Below, piece by piece: positions 16,512 through 20,252 of a stretch of DNA of 20,252 nucleotides (within the stretch, counting starts at the first letter, position 1; each line of letters begins with the position of its first letter). Location: assembly GCA_003248755.1 (NCBI GenBank), contig QFQW01000066.1, forward strand, positions 1 through 20,252. Reading direction: 5' to 3'. Source of the DNA: Chryseobacterium sp. Its GTDB lineage: Bacteria; Bacteroidota; Bacteroidia; Flavobacteriales; Weeksellaceae. Position numbers and translations under genes: made by a program. The notes under the pieces are model-generated. The model was not told where the DNA came from. It did no database searches and was given only the letters and a program-made list of their open reading frames with translations.

Positions 16512-17069
16512 ATGAAAGAAGACCAGTTACTAGCTCTCATCATAAAAGCCAGAGATAAAAATCAAAAGGCTCAGACACAGTTGATTAATCTATTTTGGGT
16601 TGATGTTTTTTCTTTTGTGATGAATAGAGTAAAGGATGAAAATGATGCAGATGAAATTACGGTTTCGGTATTTTCAAAAGTTCTTAACAAACTGGATTTA
16701 TTCGACCCTAATTTTCAATTCAAGACTTGGATTCTGACAATTGCTCAAAATACAATCATCGATTTCTGGAGAAGAAAAAACAGAGAGAATGAAGATGCAA
16801 GCGACGGATTGGAAAACGTAAAGAACGAATTTGCAAGGTCGCCGGAAGAATTGTTGATTTCTGAAGAAGACCAGCAAAAGATTATTAAAATCATAGAAAC
16901 AATGGATGCTAAGAATCAGGACATTATCAGGTTGAGATTTTTTGAAGAAAAAAGCATCAAGGAAATAGCGGAAGAGCTCAATCTTTCCGTAGCCAACACA
17001 AAAGTGAGAATAATGAGAGCTAAGAAAATCTTGGCCGAATTATTAAAAGAAGACGAAACGGATTTTTAA
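16512..17069 (+). CDS. Sigma-70 family (ECF-like) RNA polymerase sigma factor
   Basis: A small alternative sigma factor of 185 residues. Region 2 lies at about 20-90 and includes DENDADEITVSVFSKVLNKL and the -10-recognition stretch with FKTWILTIAQNTIIDFWRRKNR. Region 4 lies at about 120-175 and carries a helix-turn-helix (KSIKEIAEELNLSVANTKVRIMRAKKIL). A charged linker joins them, and regions 1 and 3 are missing, as in ECF factors. No anti-sigma factor gene is adjacent; the next gene is lipA, 15 bases downstream and probably cotranscribed. The leader is very short and begins at a vegetative-type promoter element. Its target promoters cannot be read from this window. Confidence 0.9.
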   Translation: MKEDQLLALIIKARDKNQKAQTQLINLFWVDVFSFVMNRVKDENDADEITVSVFSKVLNKLDLFDPNFQFKTWILTIAQNTIIDFWRRKNRENEDASDGLENVKNEFARSPEELLISEEDQQKIIKIIETMDAKNQDIIRLRFFEEKSIKEIAEELNLSVANTKVRIMRAKKILAELLKEDETDF

Positions 17070-17084
17070 TTTTAGAAAATCAGA

Positions 17085-17939
17085 ATGGAAGAAACAGTGA
17101 CTCAAAAACCCAAATGGATTCGTGTAAAATTACCAACCGGTAAGAATTACCGGGAACTGAGAAATTTGGTTGATAAATATAAACTGAATACAATTTGCCA
17201 GAGTGGAAGCTGTCCAAATATGGGTGAATGTTGGGGAGAAGGAACAGCAACCTTTATGATTCTGGGCAATATCTGTACCAGAAGTTGTGGTTTCTGTGGT
17301 GTAAAAACAGGAAAGCCGATGGATGTGAATTGGGATGAGCCGGAAAAAGTAGCGCGTTCTATCAAATTAATGAAAATCAAGCATGCGGTTTTGACTTCGG
17401 TGGACAGAGATGATTTGAAAGATATGGGTTCTATTCTTTGGGCTGAAACGGTAAATGCGGTTCGCAGAATCTCTCCGGGAACAACTATGGAAACTCTGAT
17501 TCCGGATTTCCAAGGTGTGACAAAACATCTTGACAGATTGGTAGAAGTGGCTCCGGAAGTGATTTCCCACAATATGGAAACTGTAAAACGTTTGACAAGA
17601 GAAGTGAGAATCCAAGCAAAATATGAGCGTAGTTTGGATGTTTTGAGATATCTGAAAGAGGCTGGACAAAACCGGACAAAAACCGGTGTAATGCTTGGTT
17701 TAGGAGAAACTAAAGATGAGGTTTTCCAAACAATCGAGGATATCAGAAATGCAAATGTAGATGTGATTACACTTGGGCAATATCTTCAGCCAACTAAAAA
17801 ACATCTTCCGGTTAAGAGATTTATTTCTCCTGAAGAGTTTGATGAATACGGAGATTTTGCAAGAAATTTAGGCTTCCGTCACGTGGAAAGCTCACCTTTG
17901 GTAAGAAGCTCTTATCATGCTGAAAAACATATTCATTAA
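17085..17939 (+). CDS. lipA: Lipoyl synthase
   Basis: A radical SAM enzyme that inserts two sulfurs into the octanoyl chain on lipoate-dependent proteins such as pyruvate dehydrogenase E2 and glycine cleavage H protein. The 284-residue protein carries the auxiliary [4Fe-4S] cluster motif with C38, C43 and C49 (CQSGSCPNMGEC). The radical SAM motif is CTRSCGFC with C64, C68 and C71. The C-terminal RSSYHA supplies the conserved serine ligand of the auxiliary cluster. It follows the sigma-factor gene by 15 bases, so it is likely on the same mRNA. Downstream lies an inverted-repeat element and a bidirectional terminator. LipB is not in the window. Confidence 0.97.
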   Translation: MEETVTQKPKWIRVKLPTGKNYRELRNLVDKYKLNTICQSGSCPNMGECWGEGTATFMILGNICTRSCGFCGVKTGKPMDVNWDEPEKVARSIKLMKIKHAVLTSVDRDDLKDMGSILWAETVNAVRRISPGTTMETLIPDFQGVTKHLDRLVEVAPEVISHNMETVKRLTREVRIQAKYERSLDVLRYLKEAGQNRTKTGVMLGLGETKDEVFQTIEDIRNANVDVITLGQYLQPTKKHLPVKRFISPEEFDEYGDFARNLGFRHVESSPLVRSSYHAEKHIH

Positions 17940-17946
17940 TTTAAGT

Positions 17947-18010
17947 TCTCGCAGATTTTCTAGATTTAGCAAATTTCATAATTAAAAATTAATCTGCTAA
18001 ATCAGTGAGA
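17947..18010. repeat. Inverted-repeat intergenic element after lipA
   Basis: GATTTAGCA (17963-17971) and TGCTAAATC (17995-18003) are perfect 9-base arms. An outer pair, TCTCGC (17947-17952) and GTGAGA (18005-18010), can pair with one G-T. It resembles the dispersed CTCGCAGATTTAGCAGATT-type elements I recall between genes in flavobacteria; the resemblance was not searched. Confidence 0.5.
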
Positions 18011-18027
18011 TAAATAAAAAATTATAA

Positions 18028-18052
18028 AAAAGACTCCTAAATGGAGTCTTTT
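18028..18052. terminator. Bidirectional terminator overlapping a gene end
   Basis: A 10-bp stem (AAAAGACTCC with GGAGTCTTTT) and a 5-base loop, with A/T-rich tails on both sides. It can terminate lipA on the plus strand. On the minus strand it covers the last codons and stop of the small membrane protein gene. Confidence 0.8.
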
Positions 18053-18225
18053 GCTTTTTGTTCTATTGGCTTTATATTTTCGGTTTTGTTCATATGTTCT
18101 ACCTGTTCCGGAATGAACATCATATAGGCGAAGTATCCTAATATAAATAAGATGACAATCACAAAAATTGCAATCAATGGCGATTTGGTTGTTTCGCTGT
18201 CTGATTTTGGAATATCTGGTCTCAT
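18037..18225 (-). CDS. Small single-pass membrane protein of unknown function
   Basis: I do not recognise a family. The 62-residue product has a polar N-terminus, one clear hydrophobic helix (about 16-37, rich in Ile, Phe and Val), then a charged tail of about 25 residues with several lysines and glutamates. This suggests a single-span inner membrane protein with no cleaved signal. Coding status is supported by the clean ATG, the membrane-protein composition, and the terminator hairpin placed exactly at its 3' end. Its last codons (for D, S, I) and the TAG stop form part of that hairpin. It is divergent from amt with a 258-base spacer, and convergent with lipA. Confidence 0.65.
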   Translation of the reverse strand: MRPDIPKSDSETTKSPLIAIFVIVILFILGYFAYMMFIPEQVEHMNKTENIKPIEQKAKDSI

Positions 18226-18370
18226 AATTTATTTTTATTGATAATATATCAAAACTGATGCCTTATTGGTTTTGCCTTTATGAGTTATTTAATTTGATAA
18301 AATTTATTTTTAATAATGAAAAATTAGGGGTTTGTGTTTTAATTTTTACAATTAATTCAAATTAACCCTT

Positions 18371-18378
18371 TATATTTG
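18371..18378 (+). promoter_or_regulatory. Promoter -7 element of amt
   Basis: TATATTTG, a perfect TAnnTTTG, lies 105 bases before the amt ATG, giving a leader of about 100 bases. No TTG occurs at 17-20 bases upstream. The leader contains AATCGTTT (18403-18410) and AAACGATT (18444-18451), perfect 8-base arms separated by 33 bases. The spacer on the other side (18226-18370) shows no further element. Confidence 0.45.
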
Positions 18379-18483
18379 CATGGTTAAAATTTTAAAATGT
18401 GAAATCGTTTTGTTTTTAGTTTCTGAAAATGACCAAGTGAAATAAACGATTCATATGACCATTAAAAAAATAAATATCTACAT

Positions 18484-19827
18484 ATGAAAATTGAAAAACG
18501 CTGGATTATATCATTCGTGATAATTAGTATCATTTCAATTGCTGCACTTTTCTGGCCGGAACAGACTTCTTTGTCTAAACCGGGAACTTTTTTGGGAGAA
18601 GATAGTATTGTGGGGGCGGATGTAGCTTGGATTCTGGCTTCTTCAGGTTTGGTTTTATTGATGACACCCGGACTTTCATTTTTTTACGGCGGAATGGTCG
18701 GGAAAAAGAATATGATTTCAACAATGTTGCAAAGTTTTATTGCACTTGGTGTGATTAGTATTGTTTGGGTTGTTGTAGGCTTCAGTTTGTCTTTTGGAGA
18801 TTCTATTGGGATTACTATTAATGGCGAACATTATGGGCTCATAGGAAATCCGACTTCATATTTATTTTTTAACAATGTCGGAGTTTTACCTAACAGTCAG
18901 ATGGCATCTACGATTCCGTTCGTTTTGTTTGCCTTGTTTCAAATGAAATTTGCGGTGATTACGCCGGCTTTGATAACAGGCTCATTTGCGGAAAGAGTGA
19001 GATTCATTTCTTATTTGCTGTTTATGGTTTTGTTCAGTTTGGTAATTTATACCCCGCTTTGTCATATGGTTTGGCATCCGAACGGTTTGTTGAACAAATA
19101 TTTCGGAGTAAAGGATTTTGCCGGAGGAACTGTGGTTCACATGAGTGCAGGATTCGCTGCTTTGGCCGGAGCTATGATGATTGGAAAACGTAAAAATCCA
19201 CATCACGAACCTTCTAATATTCCGTTTGTGATTTTAGGAACAGGAATGCTTTGGTTTGGTTGGTTTGGGTTCAATGCCGGTTCTGCTTTGTCGGCTAATG
19301 CAACCGCTGCAATGGCTTTTGGAACAACAACGGTAGCTTCTGCAACGGCAATGTTATCTTGGATTTTCTTTGATAGAGTTAACGGGCGCAAAGTTTCTGC
19401 TTTAGGCGCTTGTATTGGTGCTGTTGTCGGATTGGTTGCGATTACGCCAGCTGCCGGTTTTGTAACGATTCCTCATGCTATTTTCATCGGATTTATTTCA
19501 GCCATTGTTTCGAATTTGATGTGTAATTGGAAAAGACTGAAAAAAGTAGATGATACTTTGGATGTTTTTGCTTGTCATGGTGTTGGCGGAATTATGGGAA
19601 TGATTCTGACGGCGATTTTGGCTCAAGGCGAAAATGCAAGTCTTCTTCACGGCGGATTTGAAGTATTTGCACATCATATGATGGCTTTGGTTTTGGTTTC
19701 AGCGTTTACATTTTTGGGGTCTTTGGTTTTATATAAAGTGACGGATATGATAATTCCATTGAGAGTTGCGGAAGATTCGGAAAGTATTGGTCTGGATTTG
19801 TCGCAGCACGATGAAAGCTGCATTTGA
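18484..19827 (+). CDS. amt: Ammonium transporter, Amt family
   Basis: An inner membrane trimeric channel for ammonium/ammonia uptake. The 447-residue protein has an N-terminal hydrophobic segment (about 8-23, possibly a signal peptide) followed by about eleven membrane helices. The pore twin histidines are H219 (GGTVVHMSAG) and H365 (VFACHGVGG). FAERVRF at 168-174 and GWFGFNAGSAL at 259-269 are signature stretches. Its C-terminal tail is short, ending near DLSQHDESCI. The PII-like regulator gene often found next to amt is absent: only a spacer and the HMG-CoA synthase fragment follow. It is preceded by its own promoter element and followed by a terminator, so it appears monocistronic. Confidence 0.96.
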   Translation: MKIEKRWIISFVIISIISIAALFWPEQTSLSKPGTFLGEDSIVGADVAWILASSGLVLLMTPGLSFFYGGMVGKKNMISTMLQSFIALGVISIVWVVVGFSLSFGDSIGITINGEHYGLIGNPTSYLFFNNVGVLPNSQMASTIPFVLFALFQMKFAVITPALITGSFAERVRFISYLLFMVLFSLVIYTPLCHMVWHPNGLLNKYFGVKDFAGGTVVHMSAGFAALAGAMMIGKRKNPHHEPSNIPFVILGTGMLWFGWFGFNAGSALSANATAAMAFGTTTVASATAMLSWIFFDRVNGRKVSALGACIGAVVGLVAITPAAGFVTIPHAIFIGFISAIVSNLMCNWKRLKKVDDTLDVFACHGVGGIMGMILTAILAQGENASLLHGGFEVFAHHMMALVLVSAFTFLGSLVLYKVTDMIIPLRVAEDSESIGLDLSQHDESCI

Positions 19828-19857
19828 TAAGAAATTTGATTTTGTTTTGATATGAAG

Positions 19858-19890
19858 AGAACCTCGTTTGTTTTTTAACAGCGAGGTTTT
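19858..19890 (+). terminator. Terminator of amt
   Basis: AACCTCG (19860-19866) pairs with CGAGGTT (19882-19888), with an inner TGTT/AACA helix (19869-19872 and 19877-19880) and a following T run. It lies 30 bases after the amt stop. Confidence 0.85.
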
Positions 19891-19997
19891 TCTATTTTAT
19901 TAATGATAAACTCATGATATAATTCTTGAATTTTATGCCATAAATAGAACTTAAATCCGCCAAAAAATCTCTAAATTCGTGTCTTAAAATTTTTGAA

Positions 19998-20147
19998 ATG
20001 ACGAAATTCGGAGTTGATGCGGCCAGTTTTTATGTGCCTTCTTTATATTTAGAAATCAAAGACCTTGCGGAGAAAAGAGGAATAGAACCAGCAAAATTGG
20101 AAAAAGGTTTAGAAAAATCAATCTCATCAACCGACTTACCCGAATAA
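19998..20147 (+). pseudogene. Truncated 5' end of hydroxymethylglutaryl-CoA synthase
   Basis: The first 38 residues (MTKFGVDAASFYVPSLYLE through AKLEKGL) are the well-known N-terminus of bacterial HMG-CoA synthase, which makes HMG-CoA from acetyl-CoA and acetoacetyl-CoA for the mevalonate pathway. Intact proteins run to several hundred residues, continuing with GLHKM and a conserved DVHEDA stretch. Here the frame turns into EKSISSTDLPE and stops at residue 49. Everything catalytic, including the nucleophilic cysteine, is missing. The break lies at about 20112, and no later frame resumes the protein before the window ends. Either the gene was interrupted by other DNA or two sequences were joined wrongly in assembly. 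Identity of the N-terminus is confident; the cause of the break is not known. Confidence 0.8.
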
Positions 20148-20251
20148 AGAATCCATTGACCATCTGTACTTATTCTAAAAAAGGCCTCTTTAGAATCTTT
20201 ATTTCTGTTTATAAAAATGAATCGTAAGTTGTATTTTAAAAAATGTTGAAA
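20030..20251 (-). CDS. Coding-like fragment crossing the HMG-CoA synthase junction
   Basis: A minus-strand frame stays open from the window edge to a stop at 20030-20032, 73 residues. Its first part (20251 down to about 20112) reads like natural protein, for example RNKDSKEAFFRIS and TDGQWILYSGKSVDEIDF, with balanced charged and aromatic residues. The rest is simply the antisense of HMG-CoA synthase and is probably not native. I do not recognise the family. It is most likely the 3' part of an unrelated gene whose own ending was lost at the junction. The alternative is a chance open frame. Confidence 0.35.
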   Translation of the reverse strand, partial: FQHFLKYNLRFIFINRNKDSKEAFFRISTDGQWILYSGKSVDEIDFSKPFSNFAGSIPLFSARSLISKYKEGT

Positions 20252-20252
20252 T

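Noticed and set aside
17147..17572. 141-codon minus-strand frame inside lipA
   Set aside because: It lies wholly opposite the catalytic core of lipoyl synthase and is a shadow frame.
18380..18445. Possible 21-residue leader peptide before amt (MVKILKCEIVLFL...)
   Set aside because: Its ATG is one base after the TATATTTG element, so it would lie upstream of the expected transcription start and would not be on the mRNA.

Overview
This AT-rich window reads as a chromosomal segment of a Bacteroidota bacterium, most likely a flavobacterium of the Chryseobacterium/Weeksellaceae type. The reasons are protein style (FabV, an outer membrane beta-barrel receptor with a carboxypeptidase-regulatory-like domain, HMG-CoA synthase of the mevalonate route), near absence of Shine-Dalgarno sites, and several perfect copies of the Bacteroidota -7 promoter element TAnnTTTG. 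The genus is an inference. No tRNA, rRNA, CRISPR array or transposase was seen.

Layout: (1) 135-2243, topB, DNA topoisomerase III, closed by a hairpin terminator. (2) 2244-2620, a gene-free spacer with one copy of a dispersed repeat. (3) 2621-3823, fabV enoyl-ACP reductase, convergent with a minus-strand pair: a CoA-diphosphatase-type NUDIX hydrolase and a PlsC-like acyltransferase with changed motifs. A shared bidirectional terminator separates them. (4) 5500-11621, a complete tripartite export system: a TolC-like outer membrane protein on the minus strand, divergent from an ATPase, two paralogous MacB/FtsX-type permeases and a MacA/HlyD-type adaptor on the plus strand. The 160-bp divergent spacer is rich in inverted repeats. 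(5) 11622-11912, two convergent terminators flanking a 23-bp tandem repeat. (6) 16298-11913, minus strand, dapF, mltG and an 847-residue outer membrane beta-barrel protein with spacers of 12 and 30 bp, probably one cell-envelope operon. (7) 16512-17939, a sigma-70/ECF-like factor followed 15 bp later by lipA. (8) a 62-residue membrane protein on the minus strand whose 3' end lies inside a bidirectional terminator. (9) 18484-19827, an Amt ammonium transporter with a leader of about 100 nt and no adjacent PII gene. (10) 19998 to the end, the first ~38 codons of HMG-CoA synthase, which then break off abruptly into unrelated sequence.

Most of the window is ordinary core genome. I did not find a convincing undescribed defence or mobile system. 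The strongest anomaly is the right edge, where HMG-CoA synthase stops making sense near base 20112 and a minus-strand coding-like frame runs through the junction. This is either a genuine disruption (insertion or rearrangement) or an assembly misjoin. Secondary points are the non-canonical acyltransferase motifs, probable leaderless or very short-leader promoters for the NUDIX and sigma-factor genes, the inverted repeats controlling the efflux cluster, and several intergenic repeat families.
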